Below, piece by piece: positions 19,525-27,872 of a stretch of DNA of 64,000 nucleotides (position 1 is its first letter; every line of letters starts with the position of its first letter). Origin of the DNA: CAYUQT01 sp964446835 (GTDB lineage: Bacteria; Planctomycetota; Phycisphaerae; UBA1845; JAFGLZ01); NCBI GenBank assembly GCA_964446835.1, contig CAYUQT010000048.1, positions 12,911-76,910 of the forward strand, written 5' to 3'. The notes beneath the pieces were generated by a model, which was not told where the DNA came from, did no database searches, and worked only from the letters and a program-made list of their open reading frames with translations. The translations under genes were made by a program, and so were the position numbers.

Positions 19525-19691
19525 TGCTCGGTCAGGCGTCAAGTGACCGAATCGTCCTCGGTCCGGTCTCCGGAGACACCAACGGCCCCATCGTCGGCAG
19601 AATACCTCTGTGAATATCACGGCAGAAACGGCGCAGCCCTTCCCCGCCAAGGCTGGATTTCCGCCGTCGAATCGTGTATTCACTCTCACCC

Positions 19692-20339
19692 ATGAAGCGA
19701 CTCCCCGCCGTCATCCTGATCCTCGCAGCCATCAACATCACCGTCGGCTATTTTCGCCTTCAGCCCCTGGTCTACATCACCAAACCCCTGACCACCCTGC
19801 TGATCATCCTCCTGGCGTCACAGGGACCCGCCATAGGACGCCGATACCGATCGCTGATCCTGATCGGCCTCTTCTTCAGCCTGATCGGCGACGTCTGCCT
19901 GATGTTGCCCACTCGCCCGCGCAGCTACTTCCTGCCCGGCCTCGTGTCCTTCATGATCGCCCATCTCTTCTACATCGCCGCCTTCTCCTGGAAAGTCCGC
20001 TGGACCCCGGCCCAACTCCCCCGACTGATCCCCTTCGCCCTGGCCGGTATGGCCCTTGATATCTACCTGTGGCCCCATCTCGGGGCGATGAAGCTGCCCG
20101 TCGTGTGCTATACCGCCGCCATCGCCACCATGGCCTGGCGGGCCTCCTGTCGAATCGGCGCCCCGCAGATAGCCCAGGCCGGTGCCGTCCTGGCCACCAT
20201 CGGGGCCGTTCTGTTCATGATCTCCGACAGCACTCTGGCGATAAATCGGTTCGCCTGTCCGTTCGCCGCCTCGCGGCTCGTCATCCTGAGCACCTACTTC
20301 GTCGCGCAGACGCTCATCGCCTTGTCCGTCCGCCGCTGA
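19692..20339 (+). CDS. YhhN-family membrane protein (lysoplasmalogenase-like)
   Basis: A 215-residue protein with about eight membrane helices. Family landmarks are present in order: KPLTTLLI, SLIGDVCLM, then late FMISDSTLAINRF and STYFVAQTLI. This is the YhhN/TMEM86 pattern; TMEM86 proteins hydrolyse the vinyl-ether bond of lysoplasmalogen, and the conserved Asp residues in GD and SD motifs are thought to matter. The ATG at 19692 is chosen over an upstream in-frame GTG (19674) because it starts directly before the first helix; neither has a clear ribosome binding site. Confidence 0.85.
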   Translation: MKRLPAVILILAAINITVGYFRLQPLVYITKPLTTLLIILLASQGPAIGRRYRSLILIGLFFSLIGDVCLMLPTRPRSYFLPGLVSFMIAHLFYIAAFSWKVRWTPAQLPRLIPFALAGMALDIYLWPHLGAMKLPVVCYTAAIATMAWRASCRIGAPQIAQAGAVLATIGAVLFMISDSTLAINRFACPFAASRLVILSTYFVAQTLIALSVRR

Positions 20340-20449
20340 ACCCCCACCCTCTGTCCACCCAGCCGAGGAAACCCATACTCCCGACAGCCCGGCCGGTATA
20401 GAATGGATCGGGGGCACAGAGACGTTCGTCGTGGACGGACCCGCTGACC

Positions 20450-23400
20450 ATGGACACCCAGTCCGCCGAGCACACGGTCGACACGGACATCCTTCGGGAG
20501 AGTCTCATCCGTACGCGCCGGCGCATCAAGCTCTGCGAGGCGATGTCGGCCCTCATGGTCCTGGTCGCCTACTCCCTTCTGCTGGTCACCGCCGCCGTGA
20601 TCGCCGACCACATCCCCGCCGACGGGCTGTCCGAACCGGTTCGACACGCCCTTCGCGGGATCTATCTCGTAGGGGCCTGCGGAATTGTAGCCGCCCTGGC
20701 GCTGGTCCCCATGGCCCGTAAAATCAACGATCTCTTCGCCGCCTGGGTCATCGAGCACCGCTTCCCCGAATTCCGAAACTCGCTGATCTCCGCCCTGCAA
20801 CTGATCGGCAGGGGCGATCTGCCCGGCTCCATCCGGGCCGCCCTCGCCGCCCGCGCCGCGGAAGATGTCGGCGCCGTGGACCTCCGCCGGGCCATCGACC
20901 TTCGTCACCTCCGCCGGGCCGCCCTCTGGGCCGGAGCAGGGCTGACGCTCTTCGTCCTCTACGCCGCCCTCGCCCCCAAACCCGTCATCCCGTCGGTTCG
21001 ACGCCTCCTCGGAGCCGACCTCCCCGCACCCACGCGAACCCAGATCCTCGTCGAAGAGCCCGCTCCCGATTTCGAAACCCTCGTCGGAACGCCCGTCAAA
21101 ATGGTCGCCCAGGTCACGGGCCGCCGGCCCGACCAGGCCCACGTAAGGTTCAGCGTCGACGGCGGAACCACATGGCTCACCGACCAGCAACTGCTGCTCG
21201 ATCCGCCCCCCACCCACCGAACCATCGACCCGCGCGAAGAATACAGGTGGCGAGCCGTCAAACCCGGCCGCGACGTCCAGCAAAGCGTCTTCTACCAGTT
21301 CGTCGCCGGCGACGGACAGTCCCAGCTCCGGGCCCTCCGCGTCAGGCCCTATCCCACCGTCGCATCCGTCTCCGTTCGACTGGAATATCCGCCCTACACC
21401 CGGCAGTCGCCACGCGAGACCGACGGCGGAAACGTGGATGCCGTCGTCGGAACGCTCGTCATCGTCCGCATCACCACCTCCGTACGTGCCGATCACCCCC
21501 CACAGATCGCCTTCCGCAAGGACAAACAGCACAAGCTCCGCACCAGTGCCGACGACCGATCCGGCACGCACTTCACCGGCCGATTCCGCGTCGATATCGA
21601 CGAGGAATACGCCATCGATTATCGAGACCAGAACGGTATCGCCAATAATGACACCGTCGTCTATACGGTCCGGGCCCGCCCCGACGAGCCGCCCCGCATC
21701 GAATGGGCCCGCCCCGAAGACGATCTCACACTCTCACGCGACGATTCTCTCGATCTGGCAGGCCGCGCCACCGATGACTTCGGCCTGTCCGAGGTCCTCC
21801 TGGCCTACGAAGTCGGCTCGCGCGACGGCCGCCTGCCGCTCGTCGCACCCTCTGAACGGCCCGACCGCGAAGCCTCCATCGAAAAGGCGATCCCCCTGAC
21901 CAGGCTCCGCGTCGAACCCGGCGATCGGGTCGCATGGTGGATTATCGCCAAAGACAATCGTTGCGACGCAACGAACCACCCCACTCCCCAAACGACCGAA
22001 ACGACCAAACGGCATTTCACCGTGCGAGAGGCAACCCCACCCGTCGTCGCCGAACGCCCCAAACCGCAAGACGACAACGCCCCGACATCCACCACGGAAA
22101 CCACCTCTCAAACCCCCGCGGTTGCCCAAGGCCCCGCCGGAACCCAACCTTCGAGCGCCCCGGCCGCCACCCGGCCATCACGGTCAACCACGATGACCCC
22201 GACAACCTCCACCTCTCGCCCCACGTCCGCACCCGACGACCTCCGGAAGTTCGTCGAACGCCATCGCGACGAACTCGAACGATTGAGCAAGAACCTCCCA
22301 CGACGCCGGACCGACGAGCACGCCGCCGAGGCACAACGCGCCCCATCCGGAAAGCCCAAAGCCGCCCAGACCGGAACTCAGCCGGCCGCAGAATCGGACG
22401 AGGCCGCCAGAACGAGCCCATCGACCCGAGAAAGCCGCGAAACGGTCACGGCGGAAACCGCCTCGAAGACGCGAACGACCCGCCAGCCGCAGAAGCAGCA
22501 GACGCGATCCGACGACAACCCTGCCGGCCGCAAGCCCACGGAGCCCTCTGCCGCCGAAGCGAAGCCGACCCCCTCGGACAACCCGGCCGCCCCCTCAACG
22601 CCCACCGCCGACCAGCGCAAGGCAGAGTCGCCATCGCAGCAAGGCGCCCCGAAGGATAAGGATGCCCCCCAATCCGCAGAGCAGCCCTCGTCGAAAAACG
22701 ACCAGCAGGATCAGAACGGAGATCGCCCGACGAACGGCCCCTCCGACAAACCGTCGCCCCAGCCATCGGCCGACCCCTCCTCAAAACAGGATTCGAAGCA
22801 GACCGATCCGGCGTCCGAGCGTCCGAACGGCAACCCGCCCGACTCCCAACCCGCCGGCCCATCGGAGCGTCAGCCCCAGGACCAACCCGGCCAGAACCAG
22901 ACGCCTCAGGACCAGAGCAACCGTCCGGACAACAAGTCGCCCGGTGAAACGTCGAGCCCGAAACAGGCCCCCGACGCATCTCCGTCGGACAAAGCCTCCG
23001 CCGACCAGACCGGTGATCAGAAGACCGACAAGACCAACAACGACACGCCGGGCCAGAAAGAAACCCCCGACGCCTCGCCATCGGAAAAGACCTCAGACAA
23101 CACCGGCGGCGATCAGAAGGCCGACCAATCCGGCGATCAGAGAGACTCTCAAGACGGACAGCAGCCGGGCAGCCCAACCAACCAGGACAACGCCGCACCG
23201 TCGGAGAAGTCGCAGGATGCTCAGAGCGCATCGAAGGGCACCGACGGCAAGGACGGCGCTTCCCAGGCACCTGGCGACCAGAAAGCGTCTGGCCAGAACG
23301 CCTCGCCGCAACAGGGATCCGGCCAGGGCAAGACCGAGAACCCCTCCGCCACCGGGTCGCAGAACACCCCCGAAGGCCAGACCTCCCCACAGCAAGGCGC

Positions 23401-24070
23401 CCCATCCAATACCCCGTCCGATCACAGCGGCCCATTAGCCTCCGATCCGAGTCCTGCCCCCTCTGGACAGAGCAAGGATTCACAATCCAACGGCCAGTCG
23501 AAGCTCGCCTCTCCCCAGCGAACCTCCGGTGGCGGCGCCGCCGATGAGGCCGGCCAGGCCACCAGTCAGCCGATGCCCTCTACGCGACCCGACCTTCAGC
23601 CCACTGCCATCGAACAGGATCCGCAGAACACCGCCCCCCTCGACGCGTCCTTGAATCGTGCCGAATCGGGCGTCAACGCCTTGGATCGCCTGCTCCGCGA
23701 GAACCAGGGCGACCCCAACCTCCTCAAGGACCTCGGCTGGACCCCGGAACAGGCCCAGGCGTTCATCAAGGAATTCCGATCGCTCCAGGACAAGCAGCGA
23801 GCGGCAGCCCCCCGTCGTTCGGACACCGAGTCCACCCTCCGCTTGCCCACCCGCAACCCCGGCGACGACCGCCTCCGATCCGGTCGTGGACGAGACGCCG
23901 CCATCCGTCCCGGAACGCAGACCGACCGCCGAGAGGCCGACGACATCAAACGCCTCCTCGAAGTCCGACGTCAGCAGGTCGGCGACGACTACCGCGACAT
24001 CCTCGAAGCCTACTACAGGACCATGGCCGCCCAACCCCCTCCCTCCACCCGTCCCGCACCAAGGCGCTGA
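20450..24070 (+). CDS. Large DUF4175-like membrane protein with long disordered tail
   Basis: A 1206-residue protein. The first 180 residues hold three membrane helices around a FRNSLISALQL segment. They are followed by periplasmic beta-rich domains (to about residue 500) with PPYTRQ, DEYRWRA-like and SLDLAGRATDDFGLSEV stretches typical of DUF4175-like proteins. Residues about 525-1050 are low complexity, rich in Pro, Ser, Asp, Gln, Lys and Thr with short repeats such as DASPSEK and GDQKADQ. The C-terminal 150 residues regain order (LGWTPEQAQAFIKEF, then DDIKRLLEVRRQQVGDDYRDILEAYY). In planctomycetes such proteins often neighbour MoxR ATPase and von Willebrand genes, which are not seen here. 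Function unknown. A -10-like TATAGA at 20397-20402 precedes it. Confidence 0.75.
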   Translation: MDTQSAEHTVDTDILRESLIRTRRRIKLCEAMSALMVLVAYSLLLVTAAVIADHIPADGLSEPVRHALRGIYLVGACGIVAALALVPMARKINDLFAAWVIEHRFPEFRNSLISALQLIGRGDLPGSIRAALAARAAEDVGAVDLRRAIDLRHLRRAALWAGAGLTLFVLYAALAPKPVIPSVRRLLGADLPAPTRTQILVEEPAPDFETLVGTPVKMVAQVTGRRPDQAHVRFSVDGGTTWLTDQQLLLDPPPTHRTIDPREEYRWRAVKPGRDVQQSVFYQFVAGDGQSQLRALRVRPYPTVASVSVRLEYPPYTRQSPRETDGGNVDAVVGTLVIVRITTSVRADHPPQIAFRKDKQHKLRTSADDRSGTHFTGRFRVDIDEEYAIDYRDQNGIANNDTVVYTVRARPDEPPRIEWARPEDDLTLSRDDSLDLAGRATDDFGLSEVLLAYEVGSRDGRLPLVAPSERPDREASIEKAIPLTRLRVEPGDRVAWWIIAKDNRCDATNHPTPQTTETTKRHFTVREATPPVVAERPKPQDDNAPTSTTETTSQTPAVAQGPAGTQPSSAPAATRPSRSTTMTPTTSTSRPTSAPDDLRKFVERHRDELERLSKNLPRRRTDEHAAEAQRAPSGKPKAAQTGTQPAAESDEAARTSPSTRESRETVTAETASKTRTTRQPQKQQTRSDDNPAGRKPTEPSAAEAKPTPSDNPAAPSTPTADQRKAESPSQQGAPKDKDAPQSAEQPSSKNDQQDQNGDRPTNGPSDKPSPQPSADPSSKQDSKQTDPASERPNGNPPDSQPAGPSERQPQDQPGQNQTPQDQSNRPDNKSPGETSSPKQAPDASPSDKASADQTGDQKTDKTNNDTPGQKETPDASPSEKTSDNTGGDQKADQSGDQRDSQDGQQPGSPTNQDNAAPSEKSQDAQSASKGTDGKDGASQAPGDQKASGQNASPQQGSGQGKTENPSATGSQNTPEGQTSPQQGAPSNTPSDHSGPLASDPSPAPSGQSKDSQSNGQSKLASPQRTSGGGAADEAGQATSQPMPSTRPDLQPTAIEQDPQNTAPLDASLNRAESGVNALDRLLRENQGDPNLLKDLGWTPEQAQAFIKEFRSLQDKQRAAAPRRSDTESTLRLPTRNPGDDRLRSGRGRDAAIRPGTQTDRREADDIKRLLEVRRQQVGDDYRDILEAYYRTMAAQPPPSTRPAPRR

Positions 24071-24254
24071 ATAGTATGCAGTTCAGCCTCACCTTCCATG
24101 CCTCGAAGCCCAATCAAGTCGCCAAGTGGTTGCACAGGCTACGGGAGGGCATTACAGTGGGGTCTGTTGGGCGACAGAACACGATGGCCGAGATCGAAAC
24201 CGTGTGTCCGGCAAGCACAGAAGTCTCCGATCTCTGTTCTCACGGAATTCAACG

Positions 24255-24986
24255 ATGAGCAACCAGCACAGTCCAAACGGCCAACCTCTCCCCGTTCCAT
24301 GGACTGGGAGGAAACCGGTGGTCTCTGTCGTCGTTCCGGCTCGCAATGAGGAACGCTCCATTGGCAGAATTCTTGACGGCTGCCGTCCTTACGCGGATGA
24401 ACTGATGGTGGTTGATGGCCATTCGACGGACCATACAGTCCAGGTGTCAGAGGCCCGGGGAGCCAAGGTCATCATGGACAACGGTCGTGGCAAGGGGGCC
24501 GCAATCCGCCTGGCCATCGAAACCGTCCGTGGAGACATCGTCGTCTTTCTGGACGCCGATGGATCTCACGACCCCAATGACATCCCAAAACTGGTTGCCC
24601 CGATCATCGCCGGCGAAGCAGATCACGTCTCGGGATCGCGAATGCTCGGCGGATCCAGCGAACTTCACGGCGGTTTCGACGAGTGTTTCCGCCTCATGGG
24701 CAGTTCGTTCATCATGGCATGCATCAATTGGCGATTTGGCGTTCGGCTCAGCGAGAGCCAGAACGGATTCCGAGCCCTCCGCGTAGATATCGCACGGTCG
24801 CTCGGGCTCATCGAGAACATAACAACAATCGAGCAAGAGATGATCATGAAGACACTGCGCAAAGGCTACCGCATGGCTGAAGCGCCTACACACGAGCATG
24901 AACGCTGGTATGGTAAGTCGAATATCAATATCCGTCGCGTCGCAGCACGATACGTCTACACCCTATTCAAGTACTTGATCCTTTAG
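24255..24986 (+). CDS. Family 2 glycosyltransferase (dolichyl-phosphate mannosyltransferase-like)
   Basis: A 243-residue soluble GT-A enzyme. VSVVVPARNEERSIG opens the nucleotide-binding fold, ELMVVDGHSTDHT follows, and FLDADGSHDP is the DXD metal site. The acceptor region includes ESQNGFRALR and EQEMIMK, and the end contains HERWYGKSNI, all matching the DPM1-like branch of GT2 that transfers a sugar to a polyprenyl phosphate. There is no membrane domain. The ATG at 24255 is chosen; the 43 upstream codons of the open frame look non-coding. It may feed a polyprenyl-linked sugar to the GT-C enzyme 3 kb downstream. Confidence 0.85.
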   Translation: MSNQHSPNGQPLPVPWTGRKPVVSVVVPARNEERSIGRILDGCRPYADELMVVDGHSTDHTVQVSEARGAKVIMDNGRGKGAAIRLAIETVRGDIVVFLDADGSHDPNDIPKLVAPIIAGEADHVSGSRMLGGSSELHGGFDECFRLMGSSFIMACINWRFGVRLSESQNGFRALRVDIARSLGLIENITTIEQEMIMKTLRKGYRMAEAPTHEHERWYGKSNINIRRVAARYVYTLFKYLIL

Positions 24987-25096
24987 CCAAACCTACCCCA
25001 TTGAATGCCCAGATGGGGCGCATCCCGGGTTGTTGCTTCCTCAAATGGTAACAACGTGCGATCCGGCGAGATCCGGATCCAACGCAGTTCGCCCCC
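24987..25096 (+). other. Gap between glycosyltransferase gene and leader promoter
   Basis: No gene. Two short perfect inverted repeats are present, GTTGTT/AACAAC (about 25030-25055) and ATCCGG/CCGGAT (about 25061-25078), neither followed by a T-run. Confidence 0.4.
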
Positions 25097-25125
25097 TTGA
25101 CGCAATTTTAGTCCACCCGTATTAT
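25097..25125 (+). promoter_or_regulatory. Near-consensus sigma70 promoter
   Basis: TTGACG (5 of 6), 17-bp spacer, TATTAT (5 of 6). This is the best promoter match in the window. Transcription would start near 25132 and run about 365 nt before the PEP-CTERM propeller gene. Confidence 0.7.
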
Positions 25126-25497
25126 GTTGCTGGAGGAAGTGGAGGTGATCCCTGGATGTCAGAGGGTGATTCCCGATCACCAGGGGATTGATGTCCAAGG
25201 GTTCCAGGTGAGGGATTGGTTGCTTTTCGCTAGAGGGATCAACTTCATCTCTATTGTATTGGGATCTCGAGGCCGGCCAAACTGACCGGTGGGTATCTGC
25301 GCACGAAGTCCACCCAGTAGCCACAGGGTGAACCGAGGGAGTTGTAGGCGCGTGACTCTGTTCAGGATCCCATGCCGAAGCGAGGGAGTTCATCGGCAAA
25401 CGCTTGCAAGGAAACACTGCGCCCCCTGGGCACTGTGATGTGACGAGGGCGCAAGAGGGAGTCTTAGGTTCTTCATACTTTAGAGGGAGGTTCAGAG
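25126..25497 (+). promoter_or_regulatory. Long 5' leader with repeated purine motif, possible structured RNA
   Basis: This leader lies between the strong promoter and the propeller gene. It holds a perfect anti-Shine-Dalgarno complement with a mini-ORF, a GGTGAT/ATCACC hairpin (25165-25181), and four copies of GAGGGAG at 25335, 25382, 25455 and 25483; the first two are inside an identical CGAGGGAGTT. The last copy is the ribosome binding site of the propeller gene (ATG 25498). No known riboswitch class was recognised by eye. Confidence 0.5.
25156..25191 (+). CDS. Possible 11-residue leader peptide
   Basis: ATG at 25156 is preceded, with 7-nt spacing, by GGAGGTGA (25141-25148), a perfect match to the 16S anti-Shine-Dalgarno. 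The frame encodes MSEGDSRSPGD and stops at TGA (25189-25191). It begins about 25 nt after the predicted transcription start. The hairpin GGTGAT/ATCACC lies inside it. Translation is inferred only from the site strength; it could also be a ribosome standby or decoy site. Confidence 0.4.
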   Translation: MSEGDSRSPGD

Positions 25498-26484
25498 ATG
25501 GCAACGAGTCGGATTACGGGAACCAGTGGAAAGTTTCGGAATGGCTTGATGATGCTTGTCGCAGGCCTCATGTCAAGCACCGTCCTGCTCTCGGAGGCAT
25601 CAGCAAACGACTGGCGCAAGATGACCAGCCCGACCACTCACAACCTTTTCGGCCTCTGGGGCAACAGCCCGACCGACGTCTATGCTGCGGGAGACAATGT
25701 AGTCCTCCACTACGACGGATCAAGCTGGTCGCAAGTCCTCTCGACCACCACAACGCTGATGGGTGATCCCTGGAGCAACGGCCCTACCAACGTCTACGTC
25801 GCCGGCTCACTCGGTACAGTCTGGCACTCTGATGGGTCAACTTGGTGGTCAACGAACGCGGGTACAACCCAGAACATATTGGACTTGTGGGCCAGCGGCC
25901 CCGACAACATCCTGGGCTCGTGCTCTGGCGGTTCTGTGGTTCGCTACAACGGCTCCACAATGACACTGGAAAGCACAGGCACGAGCAATGGCTTGTTCGG
26001 AATCTGGGGTAGCTCCGCCGACAATGTCTACGCGGCTGGTATGGGCGGAACGATCGTGCACTACGACGGGGCGAGTTGGTCTACCGTGTCTTCAGGAACA
26101 ACACGTGACTTTGAAGACATCTGGGGCACTGGACCAGACAACGTCTTCGCAGTGGGACGGTATGGCGAAATCCGTCACTTCGACGGAACGAATTGGGCCG
26201 GCATGTACAGCGGCACGAACAACTTCCTTACACACATCAAGGGCAACAGCGAGGCAGACATCACCGCTGTCGGAGTCGGAGGCACCATTCTCCACTACGA
26301 CGGTATGACGTGGTCCCAGATGGTTAGCAACACCTCGGTCAACCTGCAGTCGGTCTTCACGTTTGGAACGGGCGAAGCTTTCGCAGTCGGTGATGGCGGG
26401 ACGATCATGCACTATATCCCCGAACCAGCCACCCTGGGCCTCTTGGTCCTGGGCGGACTTGCTGGCCTGCTCCGCCGGAAGTAG
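25498..26484 (+). CDS. PEP-CTERM seven-bladed beta-propeller protein
   Basis: GAGGGAGG seven bases upstream sets the start. The 328-residue protein has a signal peptide (LMMLVAGLMSSTVLLSEASA), then seven repeats of about 40 residues with the pattern LFGIWGSS..NVYAAG..GTIVHYDGASW. The seventh repeat lacks its last strand, and the N-terminal NDWRKMTSPTT supplies it, as expected for a propeller closed by molecular velcro. The C-terminus is a PEP-CTERM tag: PEPATLGLLVLGGLAGL then RRK. Exosortase would remove the tag and attach or release the protein at the surface. The repeats recall Ycf48-like propellers; ligand unknown. A close paralogue follows. Confidence 0.85.
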   Translation: MATSRITGTSGKFRNGLMMLVAGLMSSTVLLSEASANDWRKMTSPTTHNLFGLWGNSPTDVYAAGDNVVLHYDGSSWSQVLSTTTTLMGDPWSNGPTNVYVAGSLGTVWHSDGSTWWSTNAGTTQNILDLWASGPDNILGSCSGGSVVRYNGSTMTLESTGTSNGLFGIWGSSADNVYAAGMGGTIVHYDGASWSTVSSGTTRDFEDIWGTGPDNVFAVGRYGEIRHFDGTNWAGMYSGTNNFLTHIKGNSEADITAVGVGGTILHYDGMTWSQMVSNTSVNLQSVFTFGTGEAFAVGDGGTIMHYIPEPATLGLLVLGGLAGLLRRK

Positions 26485-26539
26485 CACACAAGAGGCCTCT
26501 CCCCATCGAGGGTGGCCCCTTGAGTTGAGAAGCGATTCA

Positions 26540-26579
26540 CCCACCGGGTGCGTGCCTCATGTGACGCGCACCCGGTGGG
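26540..26579 (+). terminator. Strong intrinsic-type terminator hairpin
   Basis: A 15-bp stem (one G-U pair) built from arms at 26540-26554 and 26565-26579 with a 10-nt loop, followed by CTGTTGTTTG. It lies 56 nt after the PEP-CTERM gene stop and separates the two propeller genes. Confidence 0.75.
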
Positions 26580-26612
26580 CTGTTGTTTGACAGCCTATCC
26601 ATATCCATATTG

Positions 26613-26621
26613 TGGTATATT
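26613..26621 (+). promoter_or_regulatory. Extended -10 promoter
   Basis: TGG directly followed by TATATT in an AT-rich patch just behind the terminator. A TTGACA lies at 26587-26592 but 23 bp away, too far for a normal spacer, so the extended -10 would carry recognition. It would start near 26628 toward the lipoprotein propeller gene. Confidence 0.4.
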
Positions 26622-26709
26622 AATGGTATGCATTTCTCGCAGTGACGATTGCCAACACACCACGTCCTGCAAGAGGACATGGCAGTTCTCATGCGGGAGG
26701 CTTTCGAGC

Positions 26710-27714
26710 ATGTCGATTCAACTCCATCGAGCATTCTGCCGCATTCGCCACCAGTCTCTCATTGGGGTCCCCACGGGCCTGGCATGCCTCTTGACCCTCA
26801 GCACAGGTTGTGCCGCCCCGAACCCGAAGACGACCAATGGGACAGCCCCCAAGGAGCGCAACCGCCCCCCATCCAAGACGGCCGCTTGGTCCTCGGTGCC
26901 GGACCTGACAGCCGCAGGGCTCTTTGGCGTCTGGGGAACACGAGGTAACGATGTGTATGCGGTCGGTGAACGCGGAACAATCGTCCACTACAACGGAGCC
27001 ACATGGTCTCTGCTGGACAGTGGAACAACAACCACCCTGTACGGAACCCCCTGGGGAACTCCCGGTGGCTCCGTCTTCATCCCTGGGGTTCAGGGGCTGA
27101 TTCTGCGGTATGACGGGAAGCACTGCACAACAATGACGACGGGGACAACGCAGAACATGCTCGCCCTCTGGGGAACAGCCGACAACAGCATCTTCGCGGT
27201 CGGAGGCCGGGGGACCATCCTGCGATTTGACGGTGAACGCTGGCTGCCGATGTGCAGCGGAGTCACCCACTCCCTGTTCGGCATTTGGGGTAGTAGCCCT
27301 CAGGATGTCTACGCGGTCGGCGACAGGGGAACCTTGCTGCACTACGACGGAACGGCATGGTCGCCGATGTGTCCGGACACCATCAGCAGCTTCGAGTGTG
27401 TCTGGGGAAGCGGTCCCGAAGACGTGTTCGCCGTCGGACAGAACGGGACCATTTTGCATTATGACGGATCGACCTGGAAGCACATGAACAGCGCCACCTC
27501 CAGCTACTTGACCGGAGTCTGGGGCTCCGGACCAACCGACGTCTTCGCAGTCGGAGTTAAAGGCACGATCGTTCACTATGATGGAAACCGCTGGTCGCCC
27601 ATGGCCAATGACACACGCCAAGACCTCCAATTCGTTTGGGGTACCGGTCCGACAGACGTGTTTGTCGTAGGCACATCCGGAGCCATTCTTCACTACACTC
27701 CGACCAAGCCGTAA
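26710..27714 (+). CDS. Lipoprotein seven-bladed beta-propeller, paralogue of the PEP-CTERM protein
   Basis: ATG at 26710 has GGGAGG upstream; the 54 earlier codons of the frame cross promoter DNA and are rejected. The signal peptide ends in the lipobox LSTGC, so the protein is lipid-anchored. After a Pro/Lys-rich linker come seven repeats of about 40 residues (LFGVWGTRGNDVYAVG..GTIVHYNG..W). They align blade by blade with the upstream gene, including the odd second blade (TPW in place of LWG). The last blade lacks its outer strand, supplied by the N-terminal AWSSVPDLTAAG. It has no PEP-CTERM tail. The pair arose by tandem duplication but the two proteins are anchored differently. Confidence 0.85.
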   Translation: MSIQLHRAFCRIRHQSLIGVPTGLACLLTLSTGCAAPNPKTTNGTAPKERNRPPSKTAAWSSVPDLTAAGLFGVWGTRGNDVYAVGERGTIVHYNGATWSLLDSGTTTTLYGTPWGTPGGSVFIPGVQGLILRYDGKHCTTMTTGTTQNMLALWGTADNSIFAVGGRGTILRFDGERWLPMCSGVTHSLFGIWGSSPQDVYAVGDRGTLLHYDGTAWSPMCPDTISSFECVWGSGPEDVFAVGQNGTILHYDGSTWKHMNSATSSYLTGVWGSGPTDVFAVGVKGTIVHYDGNRWSPMANDTRQDLQFVWGTGPTDVFVVGTSGAILHYTPTKP

Positions 27715-27730
27715 CGTCGATCTGTCGACG
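27715..27730 (+). terminator. Small hairpin directly after stop codon
   Basis: CGTCGA, loop TCTG, TCGACG: perfect 6-bp stem starting right after the TAA of the lipoprotein gene. No T-run follows. Confidence 0.35.
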
Positions 27731-27872
27731 AACTCCCGGCAGGACATCTGCGAACCCGGCGATTTGTCGGATGAACACACCCCAAGTGTCCTGCTTCCCT
27801 TCGTGATTAGTGGCGTTTCCCGCCCGCATGACTTATCATGCCGCAGACAAGCAGCTTAATAGGAATGATACC

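Noticed and set aside
25126..25497. Cyclic-di-GMP riboswitch or group II intron fragment
   Set aside because: Purine-rich motifs recall structured RNAs but the conserved cores of these classes could not be found by eye; an Rfam covariance search would decide.
26587..26621. Classic -35/-10 promoter using TTGACA at 26587
   Set aside because: The spacer to the best -10 is 23 bp, too long; only the extended -10 is kept.
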